This document shows positions 15,304 through 24,600 of a stretch of DNA of 32,383 bases, piece after piece (positions within the stretch are counted from its first letter, which is position 1; each line of letters begins with the position of its first letter). The stretch lies in the IMG/VR virus record IMGVR_UViG_3300019776_001115, positions 1 through 32,383 of that record; one strand, given 5' to 3'. The notes under the pieces are model-generated. The model searched no databases, was not told where the DNA came from, and worked only from the letters and a program-made list of their open reading frames with translations. The position numbers and the translations under genes were made by a program. This DNA is from a virus.

Positions 15304-16226
15304 AAAAACACTTACTGCTGTGCGAATTTCTATCTACCCCCTGGGCACTTATGCCTGAGCGACTACAAGCCATGACGGCAGTCTTGTCACGATGGTCTCA
15401 AGGCGAGCCGGCAAGCGATAAAACCATGTTTCAAATTAACGCCGATCGGGTGATTCGAGACACTCGCAAACAGATGGCCGCAGCCAATACGGGCTCGAAC
15501 ATTGCGGTGCTTCCCCTTTACGGGGTCGTGACTCAGCGAGCAAACATGGTCGACGATATCTCGGGACCTGGATGCACAAGCACGCAGCAATTTAGTGCAG
15601 CGCTTCAACAATTGCTTGCTGATAACTCGGTGAGCCAGATCCTGATCGATATCGATAGTCCAGGGGGCAGCGTATATGGGGTGAGTGAACTTGCACATGA
15701 AATTATTCAGGCAAGAGCGCAAAAGCCCGTCATTGCGATTGCCAATAGCCTTGCGGCTTCAGCCGCCTATTGGATTGGGTGTTCAGCCAGTGAGTTTTAC
15801 GTCACGCCCGGTGGCGAAGTAGGCTCCATTGGTGTGTGGCAGGCGCATTTTGATTATTCAAAGGCGTTTGAAGAGGATGGCGTCAAGCCCACCCTTATTT
15901 CCGCTGGAAAATTTAAAGTTGAAGGCAACCCTTATGTCCCGCTTGATGAGCAGGCACAAGCCTTTATGCAATCACGTGTAGACGATTATTACAACGCATT
16001 CATTCAAGCTGTCAGCGTTGGACGCGGGGTATCCATCAAGGATGTTCCATCGGGCATGGGTGAAGGTCGCATTCTTGGCGCTCAGGCAGCACTTGCGCAG
16101 AACATGGTGGACGGTATCTCAACCTTTGATGAAGTACTTGCAAAGATGCAAGCCAATGTTCGGGCGGGCACTATCCGCAACCAGTCTCAACTCAAGCGTG
16201 CCCGTAACGCACTCGCATTGATTTAA
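15300..16226 (+). CDS. S49/SppA-like prohead protease
   Basis: A 308-residue serine protease of the ClpP/SppA fold. Visible motifs are ILIDIDSPGGSVYG (residues about 114-127), the nucleophile Ser154 in NSLAASAAYWIG and the Lys204/Lys206 region SAGKFKVEGNPY, a Ser-Lys dyad as in S49 peptidases. It would cleave the capsid delta domain and itself during head maturation. I chose ATG 15300, in an ATGA overlap with portal. The order portal-protease-capsid is the HK97 arrangement. Confidence 0.93.
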   Translation: MKKHLLLCEFLSTPWALMPERLQAMTAVLSRWSQGEPASDKTMFQINADRVIRDTRKQMAAANTGSNIAVLPLYGVVTQRANMVDDISGPGCTSTQQFSAALQQLLADNSVSQILIDIDSPGGSVYGVSELAHEIIQARAQKPVIAIANSLAASAAYWIGCSASEFYVTPGGEVGSIGVWQAHFDYSKAFEEDGVKPTLISAGKFKVEGNPYVPLDEQAQAFMQSRVDDYYNAFIQAVSVGRGVSIKDVPSGMGEGRILGAQAALAQNMVDGISTFDEVLAKMQANVRAGTIRNQSQLKRARNALALI

Positions 16227-16240
16227 CGCTTTTTCTACTT

Positions 16241-16330
16241 GCCCTCCATTGAGGGCGCCCAACACCTGCGACCCGTTGGTCGCGATCCGTATCACCGCCT
16301 TTAGTCATTAAGACTGCGGCGGTTTTTTTA
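16241..16330 (+). terminator. Three consecutive stem-loops between protease and capsid genes
   Basis: Stem-loop 1 is GCCCTC-catt-GAGGGC (16241-16256). Stem-loop 2 is GCGACC-cgtt-GGTCGC (16268-16283). The third is ACCGCC (16294-16299) pairing with GGCGGT (16318-16323), enclosing AGTC/GACT, followed by TTTTTTT. The third looks like an intrinsic terminator and the first two have perfect 6-bp stems with 4-base loops. Such an array just before the most abundant virion protein could act as partial terminator, RNA-processing site or 5' stabiliser of the capsid message. The AGGAG of the capsid gene begins about 12 bases after it. Confidence 0.6.
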
Positions 16331-16347
16331 TTTCAGGAGAAATATCC

Positions 16348-17664
16348 ATGAGTAAGCAATTACGCGAGCTGCAAGCTCGCAAAGCATCCCTCGTTAAAGA
16401 CGCACGCACACTAACTGATATCGCGGCCGCCGAAAATCGCGACATGAATGAAGATGAAGTCAGTGCATTTGAAGCCTTAAAGGAAAAAATTGAGGCAAGC
16501 TCTGCGGCCATTGATCGTGAGGCATCTCTCATCGCCGAAGAAGCACACCTGAATCATTCGTCTCAAATGACTAACTCGTCGATCATCACCGTCGTTGACA
16601 ATCTTGCCTCTGATCCAAAGCACGGATTTAAGAGCGTGGGTGAGTTTCTCAAAACGGTCTGCCAGGCACAAAAGCCCAGCAGCTCGATTGATGAGCGACT
16701 CTTAATCGGATCAAGCCGGGGAGCTGCGAATGTCAGTAACTTTGGCAGCGAAGGATCCGCCCAGGACGGTGGGTTTTTAGTTCCTCCGCAGTTTGCCCAG
16801 GAAATCTTTCAACTCTCGCTTGGTGAAGACTCTCTGCTTCCGCTCACGGACAACGTTGAGATTACCGGCAACACCATGGCTTTCCCAAAGGATGAAACTA
16901 CGCCCTGGGGCAGCAATGGAATTCGCGCCTACTGGCAAGGTGAAGCCACGCCTGCAGTGAGCACTAAACCGGTTCTGGGACTCTCGACCTTGCGTCTGAA
17001 AAAACTCATGGCCTTAGTCCCGGTAACTGATGAGTTGCTTGACGACACCAATGCGCTTTCAACCTACCTGCCAGACAAGATTGCAACCTCCATTCGTTGG
17101 AAAACGAATGAGTCGATTCTATTTGGTTCGGGCACGGGTGTGCCTGTGGGTTGCATGGGAAGCACAACTACGGTGACGGTCGCCAAAGAATCCGGTCAAG
17201 CCACGCAGACGCTCATGCCACAGAACCTGGCCAAGATGATTTCGCGCTTGCCTCCGGCCTCTTTTGCCAAAGCTGTGTGGATTGTCAATAACGATGTGCT
17301 ACCAGCACTCTTTACCCTCACCTTAGGCAATTACCCGATTTACCTGCCTAATGGTCTGAATGTGGGTGGCATTCAAGTCTCACCGTACGGCACTTTGCTT
17401 GGTCGACCTGTGTTTGTCTCCCAACACGCCAACACGTTCTCTGGTCAGGGGGATGTGCTCTTAGCTGATCTGTCCTATTACCAGACGATCACCAAGGCAG
17501 GAGGCTTGCAGACTGCGACATCGATGCATCTGTACTTCGATGCGGATATGACCGCCTTCAGAACGACGTTCCGAATGGACGGGCAGTCAAAGATCGCAGC
17601 TCCGATCGCACCTGCCAAGGGTAGCGCCACGATGTCGCCCTTTATCCAGCTCGGTGCGCGCTAA
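16348..17664 (+). CDS. Major capsid protein (HK97 fold)
   Basis: A 438-residue capsid protein. Residues 1-about 75 are a predicted coiled coil (LRELQARKASLVKDARTLTD), the scaffolding delta domain removed by the protease. A flexible Gly/Ser-rich stretch (SSRGAANVSNFGSEGSAQDG) near 125-145 precedes the shell domain, whose family hallmarks are GGFLVPPQFAQEIFQLS, GIRAYWQGEATPAVSTKPV and LVPVTDELLDDTNALSTYLP. The C terminus has the DADMTAFRTTFRMDG block. AGGAG stands about 7 bases before the ATG. The exact cleavage site cannot be read, but it should fall between the coiled coil and the GGFLVP block. Confidence 0.94.
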   Translation: MSKQLRELQARKASLVKDARTLTDIAAAENRDMNEDEVSAFEALKEKIEASSAAIDREASLIAEEAHLNHSSQMTNSSIITVVDNLASDPKHGFKSVGEFLKTVCQAQKPSSSIDERLLIGSSRGAANVSNFGSEGSAQDGGFLVPPQFAQEIFQLSLGEDSLLPLTDNVEITGNTMAFPKDETTPWGSNGIRAYWQGEATPAVSTKPVLGLSTLRLKKLMALVPVTDELLDDTNALSTYLPDKIATSIRWKTNESILFGSGTGVPVGCMGSTTTVTVAKESGQATQTLMPQNLAKMISRLPPASFAKAVWIVNNDVLPALFTLTLGNYPIYLPNGLNVGGIQVSPYGTLLGRPVFVSQHANTFSGQGDVLLADLSYYQTITKAGGLQTATSMHLYFDADMTAFRTTFRMDGQSKIAAPIAPAKGSATMSPFIQLGAR

Positions 17665-17720
17665 CAGAAGCGCACCTCCTCTTTAGAGCACCCAACACTT
17701 TTCATATCAGGAGTTCACAC

Positions 17721-18167
17721 ATGTACCCAAATGCAAAAGGCAGCGAACTACTCGCAGTTCTCGCCACGATTGACCCAGCCTCGCAAGCGGCTGGCACGGC
17801 CACTACCGACTGGATCTCAATGGCTGCGTTTCACGATCTGTTAGCGATTGTGCAAACCGGCACACTTGGCACGAACGCAACCGTTGATGCCACGTTGCAA
17901 CAAGCTAAAGATGCCACAGGCACTGGTGCCAAAGACGTCACAAGCAAATCAATCACTCAAATCGTCAAAGCCACGGGTGAAAACAAACAGGTTCTGATTA
18001 ACTTCACTCCTGCCGATTTTGACCTGTCTAACGACTACGGGTTTGTGCGTCTTGCCGTGACGGTTGCTGTAGCCGCTTGCCAAATCAGTGCCCAGCTTCT
18101 GGGCGTCAATCCCTTGTATGCACCAGCTGATGCCGCAAACCAGGCTGATGTGATTCAAGTTCTTTAA
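17721..18167 (+). CDS. Putative capsid decoration/structural protein
   Basis: A 148-residue protein directly after the capsid gene, with AGGAG 8 bases before its ATG. It is rich in Ala/Thr/Gln and has a DWISMAAFHDLLAIVQTGTL motif, then ATLQQAKDATGTGAKDVTSK and VRLAVTVAVAACQISAQLLG. Proteins with this type of sequence are found beside HK97-type capsid genes and are taken as head decoration or minor head proteins. It shows no similarity to lambda gpD that I can see. The role is inferred from position, abundance-type ribosome-binding site and composition. Confidence 0.6.
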   Translation: MYPNAKGSELLAVLATIDPASQAAGTATTDWISMAAFHDLLAIVQTGTLGTNATVDATLQQAKDATGTGAKDVTSKSITQIVKATGENKQVLINFTPADFDLSNDYGFVRLAVTVAVAACQISAQLLGVNPLYAPADAANQADVIQVL

Positions 18168-18177
18168 CGCCTAAGCC

Positions 18178-18801
18178 ATGCCCTTGCAACTCGTCACCCC
18201 ACCAGCAGAGGAGCCTGTCTCGCTACAAGAGGCAAAGCTTCATCTGCGGGTGGATTTTGAGGAAGATGATGCGCTGATCCTCGCTCTCATCTCTGCAGCC
18301 CGGCAAGCAGCCGAAACCATCACCGGACGTCAGCTCATCACTGCCCGCTGGAAACTGGTACTCGATCGCTTTGCTGGCCTTGAGGGCATGGCGGGCCCCG
18401 CTGAAAGTAATTTTTCTATACCGAGTCACGCTGTTTTACTGTTCAAGTGCCCAGTGCAATCTATTAGCTCAATTCAGTATCTGGATATGAACGGGGCCAT
18501 GCAGTTCATGCCGCCCACAGATTACGTCCTGGATTCAGCTTGTGAACCGGCGCGTGTGACCCCCGTATTTGGTCAAATCTGGCCAGTAAGCTTGCCGCAG
18601 ATTGGTGCGGTCAACATTACGTTTGACGCAGGCTACGGTGCGCGGGAGGATGTTCCCGAAGGAATCAAGAGCTGGATCAAAATTCGGGTTGGAAGTTTAT
18701 ATGCCTACCGCGAAGAGATGTCCGTGCTTAATCGCGGCCGAATAGATCCGCTGCCTTTCATAGACGGATTACTCGATCCGTACAAGGTGCCCTTCATATG
18801 A
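18178..18801 (+). CDS. Head-tail connector (phiE125 gp8 / gp6-like)
   Basis: A 207-residue adaptor protein. The N-terminal helix block PVSLQEAKLHLRVDFEEDDA with LISAARQAAETITGRQL is the hallmark of the gp6-like connector family, and SIQYLDMNGAMQFMPPTDYV plus INITFDAGYG-like strands (VNITFDAGYGAREDVPEGIK) match the phiE125 gp8 variant. It binds below the portal ring and widens the DNA exit channel. It overlaps the head closure gene as ATGA. Confidence 0.88.
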   Translation: MPLQLVTPPAEEPVSLQEAKLHLRVDFEEDDALILALISAARQAAETITGRQLITARWKLVLDRFAGLEGMAGPAESNFSIPSHAVLLFKCPVQSISSIQYLDMNGAMQFMPPTDYVLDSACEPARVTPVFGQIWPVSLPQIGAVNITFDAGYGAREDVPEGIKSWIKIRVGSLYAYREEMSVLNRGRIDPLPFIDGLLDPYKVPFI

Positions 18802-19148
18802 GCGTGATAAGTGCGGGACAGCTCAATTGCCGAATCACAATCAAGTCTGCCAATACTGAGCTTGATCCGTATGGCAGCTTAGTCCCTGGCTGGCAAGACG
18901 TCATGACGGTCTGGGCGGGAATTCAACCCCTGTCTGGTCGTGAGCTAGAGAGCGCAAGACAGCTCTCAAGTGAGGTCACGCATCAGATCACAGTGCGATA
19001 TCACGCGTTACTTGCTAATACCCGAGAAGTATCAACCTATCGCGCGCTCTACAAAGGACGCGTATTTAACCTTCATGCTGCGCTAAATGAGGATGAAAAC
19101 AATGTGCTCATCACATTGTTGGCTTCAGAGGGACTGGATCGTGAATAA
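18798..19148 (+). CDS. Phage head closure protein (SPP1 gp16-like)
   Basis: A 116-residue protein with the head-tail joining family pattern: ISAGQLNCRITIKSANTELD, DPYGSLVPGWQDVMTVWAGI, PLSGRELESARQLSSEVTHQ and a closing NVLITLLASEG strand. It plugs the connector after packaging and receives the tail. The size is normal for the family. It starts in an ATGA overlap with the connector gene. Confidence 0.88.
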   Translation: MSVISAGQLNCRITIKSANTELDPYGSLVPGWQDVMTVWAGIQPLSGRELESARQLSSEVTHQITVRYHALLANTREVSTYRALYKGRVFNLHAALNEDENNVLITLLASEGLDRE

Positions 19149-19171
19149 GGCTAATCAAACCTGAGAACAAG

Positions 19172-19714
19172 ATGGCAAATGAATCAAGGTTAGACGTTCA
19201 GGGACTTAAAGAGCTTGATGAATTACTCAAGACTTTACCTGCCAACATTGAGGGCAATGTCATTCGAGGAGCCTTGCGTGCAGGTCAAAAGGTTATAGCC
19301 TCTACGGCCAAAAAAACGCTCGCTGCCAACGGTAATATTCGCACCGGTGCGCTCCAAAAGAGCATCAGAATCCGATTTGTCCGTAAAAGTGAGAAGAAAC
19401 ACGGGTGGGTTAGAGCCAATCTGATTGCGGGTAACAAAGAGGCTTGGTACGCGCATCTCATTGAGTTTGGAACGGGTAGCTATTACTCGGGCACAGGCTC
19501 AAGGTCTAAACGCCAACCCTACGAGATCAGACCCAAGAATAAGAAAAGCTTATTTTTTGCAGGTGTTATGCGAGAAGTTATCGTGCACCCCGGGATCAAA
19601 CCACAATCATTTATGCGTAGCGCCTTTGATGCAAATAGCGATCGGGCAATTCTCGCCTTTGCCGATTACATCCGCGCAAGGCTGCCTAAAGAGATTAAGA
19701 AATTAAATCCATGA
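19172..19714 (+). CDS. HK97 gp10-like tail completion / neck protein
   Basis: A 180-residue basic protein. The pattern DVQGLKELDELLKTLPANIE, RTGALQKSIRIRF, then AHLIEFGTGSYYSGTGSRSK and PGIKPQSFMRSAFD matches HK97 gp10-like proteins (minor head/neck or tail completion). The HxxExG core and the C-terminal QSFMRSAF are typical. It overlaps the next gene as ATGA. The exact position in the neck is not resolved by sequence. Confidence 0.85.
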   Translation: MANESRLDVQGLKELDELLKTLPANIEGNVIRGALRAGQKVIASTAKKTLAANGNIRTGALQKSIRIRFVRKSEKKHGWVRANLIAGNKEAWYAHLIEFGTGSYYSGTGSRSKRQPYEIRPKNKKSLFFAGVMREVIVHPGIKPQSFMRSAFDANSDRAILAFADYIRARLPKEIKKLNP

Positions 19715-20136
19715 GTACCAGTTCAATCAGTGCAGAGTTAATTGTTGCCACCATGCTCAATACGCCCGCCGTTGTCGCGCTGGTTGGCACGCGCAGGGCT
19801 TTGGTGCAACTGCCCCCCAATACGCCCATGCCGGCGCTTGTGTATACCGTCATTGACAGTAAGCCCACCCCGAACGTGGCCTACCAAATGGGTGAGCAAC
19901 GCGCACTGGCCAGAATACAAATCAACCCGCTAGCTGCAACCATAGGTGAGGTCAAAGCGATTCATGATGCGGTGCGCTCCGTACTTGATTTTAAGCATCA
20001 GACGATTGTGGTCGGACAAAAGGTCATTTCTTGTCGACTCGATCTAATGGGACCCGTCGATAAAGACTCCGATGCAGGCGTCTGGACTCAGCCCTACGAC
20101 TATTTATTAAATTTCGTGGAATCCTCCACAGACTAA
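19711..20136 (+). CDS. DUF3168-family tail terminator-like protein
   Basis: A 141-residue protein with the DUF3168 layout: an N-terminal helix, VALVGTRRALVQLPPNTPMP, LVYTVIDSKPTPN, then RARLQ-like strands (LARIQINPLAATIGEVKAIH) and a final YDYLLNFVES strand. Family members include lambda gpU-like and SPP1 gp17-like tail terminators that end tube growth and join the tail to the head. It is the last gene of the head-neck block and is followed by a double terminator. Confidence 0.85.
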   Translation: MSTSSISAELIVATMLNTPAVVALVGTRRALVQLPPNTPMPALVYTVIDSKPTPNVAYQMGEQRALARIQINPLAATIGEVKAIHDAVRSVLDFKHQTIVVGQKVISCRLDLMGPVDKDSDAGVWTQPYDYLLNFVESSTD

Positions 20137-20159
20137 CTCTGCCCCGCGCAGGTAAATCG

Positions 20160-20220
20160 TGCCCGCCCAGGCAACTGGTTGCGGGCATTTTTATTTCTCG
20201 CCCGCTTTAAGTGGGTATTT
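20160..20220 (+). terminator. Double terminator at the head/tail boundary, first hairpin capped by GCAA
   Basis: TGCCCGC (20160-20166) pairs with GCGGGCA (20181-20187), with an inner CCAG-GCAA-CTGG stem, so the loop is a GNRA-type tetraloop. TTTTTATTT follows. A second hairpin, CCCGC-tttaa-GTGGG (20201-20215) with one G-T pair, is followed by TATTTTTA. These should attenuate or process the late transcript between DUF3168-like and tail tube genes. Confidence 0.75.
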
Positions 20221-20236
20221 TTATGAGGTAATTATC

Positions 20237-20698
20237 ATGACTGTTCGTACCAGTGCGGGAACCATTTTTAAAGTCTCCGCTGCCAGCCCCGCCACCTTTG
20301 ATGCAACAGGCTATGGCGCTCTGACCTATACCCCGGTGGGTGAAATCACTGACCTTGGCGAATTTGGTCGTGAATATTCACTCGTGACCCACCAGCCAGT
20401 TGGCTCGCGCGGCACACAAAAATTCAAAGGCTCATTTAACGAGGGTTCAATCACGCTCTCAATTGGTCTGGATACAGACGATGCGGGTCAAATCCTCATG
20501 AAAGCGGCAAGTCTCTCTGACAACAACTATACGTTTCGTGTTGAAACGCAAAATGGTGACAAATACTTCTTTCAGGCCAAAGTGATGTCCTGGAAAGTCA
20601 ACATTGGCTCGGTCGACAACATCACAACGGCATCTTGCTCGCTTGAATTAACAACGAGTGCCAACGGTGCGGGTATTGTTGAAGAACTCTTTGCCTAA
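20237..20698 (+). CDS. Major tail tube protein
   Basis: A 153-residue protein. The beginning TVRTSAGTIFKVSAASPATF, then YTPVGEITDLGEFGREYSLV and the beta-rich C terminus match lambda gpV/phage tail tube proteins, which polymerise as hexameric rings to form the tail tube. I chose ATG 20237, which has GAGG about 8 bases upstream; a longer frame from 20159 would read through the terminator hairpins. The stop overlaps a potential ATG of the next frame (TAATG). Position directly before the chaperone pair is the standard order. Confidence 0.9.
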   Translation: MTVRTSAGTIFKVSAASPATFDATGYGALTYTPVGEITDLGEFGREYSLVTHQPVGSRGTQKFKGSFNEGSITLSIGLDTDDAGQILMKAASLSDNNYTFRVETQNGDKYFFQAKVMSWKVNIGSVDNITTASCSLELTTSANGAGIVEELFA

Positions 20699-20796
20699 TG
20701 TCAGCAGTCAAGACTCCTACCAGAGCTTGCGCGCAGATTTCTCGCAACATAGAGCGCACGGGTTTAAGTCTTACATCAACTTTCGAAGGAATATTA

Positions 20797-21198
20797 ATGA
20801 ATAAAACACAAGATTTTTCGAGCTACTTTCTCGCTGAAACATCTGTGGTTGATCTGGATCTGCCCAATGGAGAGCCCATGCTCTTTCAAGGCAGTCCAGT
20901 GCGCGTACACGTGCACGGGCCCGCCACCGCACGTTTTACCAAGGCAAATGAGGCAATGCAAAAGGAGGCGGCCAAACGCGTGATGGCCGCTATCGGCACT
21001 AAGGGCAAAAAGGAAGCGGAAGATAAAGACGCGGATGCCAAATTTCTAGTCGCCATTACCGACCGAATTGAGAACTTCCCTTTTCCAGGCGGGATCGATG
21101 CGATTTACCGTGAGCCCAAGCTTAAATACGTCGCTGATCAGGTGCGCTCCTTTGTAGGGGATGCGGGAAACTTCTTTGGAGTTGGAGAGAAGCCCTAA
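20797..21198 (+). CDS. Tail assembly chaperone (gpG-like), frameshift donor
   Basis: A 133-residue protein in the position of lambda gpG. It is acidic/basic and helical in the middle (KANEAMQKEAAKRVMAAIGT) and ends in VRSFVGDAGNFFGVGEKP. I chose ATG 20797 because GAAGGA lies 6 bases upstream; an ATG at 20698 would add 33 residues of doubtful sequence, although it overlaps the tube stop. Near its end, codons GGA AAC lie on the heptamer GGGAAAC (21165-21171), where ribosomes can slip -1 to make a longer fusion with the downstream frame. The G and GT products guide the tape measure during tail assembly. Confidence 0.85.
   Translation: MNKTQDFSSYFLAETSVVDLDLPNGEPMLFQGSPVRVHVHGPATARFTKANEAMQKEAAKRVMAAIGTKGKKEAEDKDADAKFLVAITDRIENFPFPGGIDAIYREPKLKYVADQVRSFVGDAGNFFGVGEKP
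21165..21171 (+). other. Programmed -1 ribosomal frameshift site GGGAAAC
   Basis: The heptamer reads G GGA AAC in the chaperone frame, the exact X XXY YYZ pattern. Lambda G-GT uses GGGAAAG. After slipping, reading continues in the -1 frame from 21171, which is open from 21138 to the stop at 21663-21665. A CTTCT/AGAAG stem (21171-21175 with 21188-21192) directly follows the heptamer, though it is short and too close to be a standard stimulator. Confidence 0.85.
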
Positions 21199-21665
21199 TC
21201 CTCTATGCCCGTCAATTAGGCTGGATGCACGCGACTCCTGAAGAAAAAAACACCAGACGAGAATCTGAGCAATCCCTTAACCGGGCAGAACAAATTATTG
21301 CTCAGGGTGGTGAGCCAATTCTGCCAGAGGTTGGCGAGGTCGCTTACCTACTTCGCTACTGGCAGGACATGGGGCTCGTTGGTTCTGGTGCGACGGGGCC
21401 TGTCAGATTAAGTGCGCTTGAACTCATGGCTTGGCAAGAAGGTAGCTGCGTAGCACTTGCGCCCTGGGAATTTGCAGTCTTGCGCGAAATGTCGGCGCAA
21501 TACATCAGCAGCTTGCACGAGTCTTCTAAACCCCAATGTCCAGCACCTTACGGCGATCCGTTCAATCGACTCGACCGTAATGTGATTGAAAAGAAAGTAG
21601 TGAACCAATTCAAAGCATTCATGCTCGTGCAGTCCAGCCATTCAAAACAGGTCAATAGAGATTAA
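21171..21665 (+). CDS. Tail assembly chaperone T-domain, made by -1 frameshift (gpT-like)
   Basis: This is the T part of a G-GT fusion. Read in the -1 frame it gives LLWSWREALILYARQLGW before the first ATG at 21225, then a helical segment to 21665. Residues such as RYWQDMGLV and LSALELMAWQEGSCVALAPW continue to the C terminus. Only an internal ATG at 21225 is available without frameshifting and no good ribosome-binding site precedes it. The total fusion would be 289 residues (125 plus 164). The tape measure starts 3 bases after the stop. In lambda the fusion binds the tape measure protein, while G alone binds the fusion. Confidence 0.85.
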   Translation, partial: LLWSWREALILYARQLGWMHATPEEKNTRRESEQSLNRAEQIIAQGGEPILPEVGEVAYLLRYWQDMGLVGSGATGPVRLSALELMAWQEGSCVALAPWEFAVLREMSAQYISSLHESSKPQCPAPYGDPFNRLDRNVIEKKVVNQFKAFMLVQSSHSKQVNRD

Positions 21666-21668
21666 TCC

Positions 21669-24600
21669 ATGCAAGTTGCAAATCTTGTCATTCAGATGGC
21701 CGCTGATGTTGCTCGCTTAAAGACTGACATGGATTCGGCCCGCAGGACCGTTGATCGGGCAATGACTGACATACGCAAAAGTACCGAAATGGCGACCAAG
21801 GCACTGGGTGCGATTGGCATTGGATTTTCTGTTATGGGAATCGCCAGCTGGATTAAGGGTGCAATTGATGCCGCAGACAAAATCAATGACCTCAGCCATG
21901 CCTCTGGAATAGCAGGCACCACTCTTTACGGACTTCAATATGCAGCAAAACTCTCCGGGACGACACTTGAAGATACGGCAAGCGCTATCAACAAGTTGTC
22001 AGTGTCCATTGGAGGCAATGCGTCCAAGTATCAAGCGCTAGGCATTAGCGCTAAGGATCCTGTGGAGGCTTTTAAGGAGTTGGCGGCAGTTTTTGCCAAA
22101 ACCGAAGATCCTCAACAGCGCGCAGCCCTTGCAGCAGAGGCCTTAGGTAAGTCCTGGCAAAGTGTTGCCCCTCTTCTTGCTGAAGGCGGCGACGGTATCC
22201 AAAGACTGATTGATGAGGGCATTGCGCTCTCAGGCGTCACGCCTGAGGTTATCGATAATGCTGCAAAGTTTAACGATCAATTAGATATTCTGGCTATGCG
22301 GTCTCAGGGAGCGGCACTAACCCTTGCTGGTCCATTTTTATCCTCCATCGTCGACTCGATTGAGGAGATGTCGGCTGCGACCAAAATTGCGGGAGGTTTT
22401 TGGAATGCATTGATAACCTTTGGCACGATGAACCCCTTTGGAACGCTACAAGACGGGGTCAAAAGCTACACGGAAGAAATCGCATATCTAGAGCAAAAGA
22501 TTGAAAAATATAACCAATCGAACTCTGACACACGCGCGCTGGAGGAAGCCTTAGCAACAGTTAAGAAAAAACTCGAATTCACGCAATACAGACTCAATCA
22601 GGAAATTTCCACACAAGCCAAGGCATCAAAAGAGGCAAGCTCCGCGACAGACACCCATGTGATTGCCTACAACAAGATGAAAATGTCGGCCGATGAGCTC
22701 ATCTCCAACATGGAGCATGAGTCTCTTCTCATGGGCATGACGAATGGTGAGCGTGAAAAATCGATTGCCCTACGCAAACTGGAAGAAATCGGTATTCGTT
22801 CGGGATCCTCAGCACTAGATGAGTACCTGCCAAAGATTGAAGCGATCGTTGCGCAAAACGATGCGACCCGAGAACGGATCAAAGCCGAACAAGAGGCGCA
22901 GGCAGCAGCTAAGCAAGCGCAAAGTGAAGCAAAACGTCTGGCAGAGGAACGGCTTAGAAATATAAAGGCCATTGAGGATGAGATCGCTCAGCTCAAATTC
23001 GATACCGAAGCGCTTGGCATGAATAACGTACAGAAAGAGCAAACCATCTTTCTTCAAAAACTTCAGAACGCTGGCATCAAGCAAGGGTCCGAAGAGTGGA
23101 ACAAGTACGCCGATGCGCACAGCGCGGCATTGCTCGATCAACAAATGATGCAGTCGATTATCGACAGCAATAAAAAGATCGAAGATGAGCGCAAAAAGGC
23201 AGAAGAAAAGGCCAATGCTGATCGGATTAAGTCTGAGCAGGAGTTTGCAGATGAGATAAAGGGCATTAACAACCAGATCGGACAAAGCCTGACCGATGCG
23301 TTGATGCAAGGAGGCCTAAGCGCCAAAGAGTATCTGGTCAATATGTTTAAGACCATGGTCTTGCGTCCCTTGCTTCAACCAATCATTACGGGTTTTGTGG
23401 GTGCGTTTACAGCAAGTGCGCTGACTTCAGGGTCCGCTGCAGCTGCAAGCGGCACAGAAGGCATAAGCTCCGGCGGATCAGTGTCTAATACACTGGGCCT
23501 GATCAGCGCTGCCAGCGGATTAAAAACTGCCTATGAGATGGTGACAGGTGGCTTTACCAGTCTGGGTGCAACTGTCACCAACTTTGTATCCGATGTGGGA
23601 GCAACTGCCTTTATGACGGCAGAGGCAGGCGGTGCGATGCAAAGTGCAGGCCTGTCCATGATGCAGGCTGCAGGCACGATTGGAAGTGTTGCATCCTACG
23701 TTGGTGGTGTTGGCGCGGGGCTTGGCCTTGGCAACCTCATCTCGGGTGGTAAATCAGTGGGCGGCAGCTCTTGGCTTTCTGTGGGCACGGGTACAGCGAT
23801 TGGCGCCATGGTTGGTGGCCCACTTGGTGCGGCTATCGGGGGTGTGGTGGGCGGTTTAGTGAACGCGGCCTTTGGTACCGGTAAAAAGGAAGTCGAAGAC
23901 ACTGGCATTAGCGTGCGCTTTAACGCCATGAAAACCACTATCGATGCCTACGAAGAATGGAGCAAAGCTGGCGGTTGGTTTAGCGGTGGGGATAGCGGCA
24001 CAGAAATCTCCCAAGTCGATGCCAAAATCCATAAATACTTTGATACGGCAGTGGGAGCCACGGCTCTTAAGGTCAAACAATATGCCGATATCTTAAAACT
24101 GCCTGCACAAAACATTGCGGACTTTACCTTTGAGGTAAAACAAAGCCTTAAAGATCTGTCGCCCGCAGATGCGCAAAAGAAAATTGATGAAATCATTGCC
24201 GCCTATGGCAATGCACTTGCTTCATTTGCGACGAGTGAGATTGGTGCGGTTCAGCGCGAAGGCGAGCAGGCAGGTGCTACCCTCACACGACTTGCGACGA
24301 GCTTACAAACGGTTAACGGTGTATTTGATACGTTAAACATTAGCCTCATGCAGGCTAGTGTTTATGGTGCCGATGCGGCAAGTAAACTCATTGAGATGTT
24401 TGGTGGTGTAGATCAGTTCGTCAAATCGACTGACTATTACTATCAGAATTTCTACAGTACTCAAGAGAGGGTATCCAAAACAACGGAACAGCTCTCTAAG
24501 GTATTTGCCCAGCTTGGATTTGCTCTTCCTCAGAGCAAGCTTGCGTTTCGCATGCTTGTCGAGTCAGCCAGAGCGGCCGGAAACGATCAACTGCTGGCAA

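Noticed and set aside
20698-20796. Extended start of the gpG-like chaperone at ATG 20698
   Set aside because: Although it overlaps the tube stop as TAATG, the added 33 residues look non-conserved and a better ribosome-binding site precedes ATG 20797.
22815-23309. Minus-strand open frame of 164 codons opposite the tape measure
   Set aside because: Leu/Phe/Cys-rich low-complexity product produced by the antisense of helical Glu/Lys/Ala codons; no ribosome-binding site or domain.
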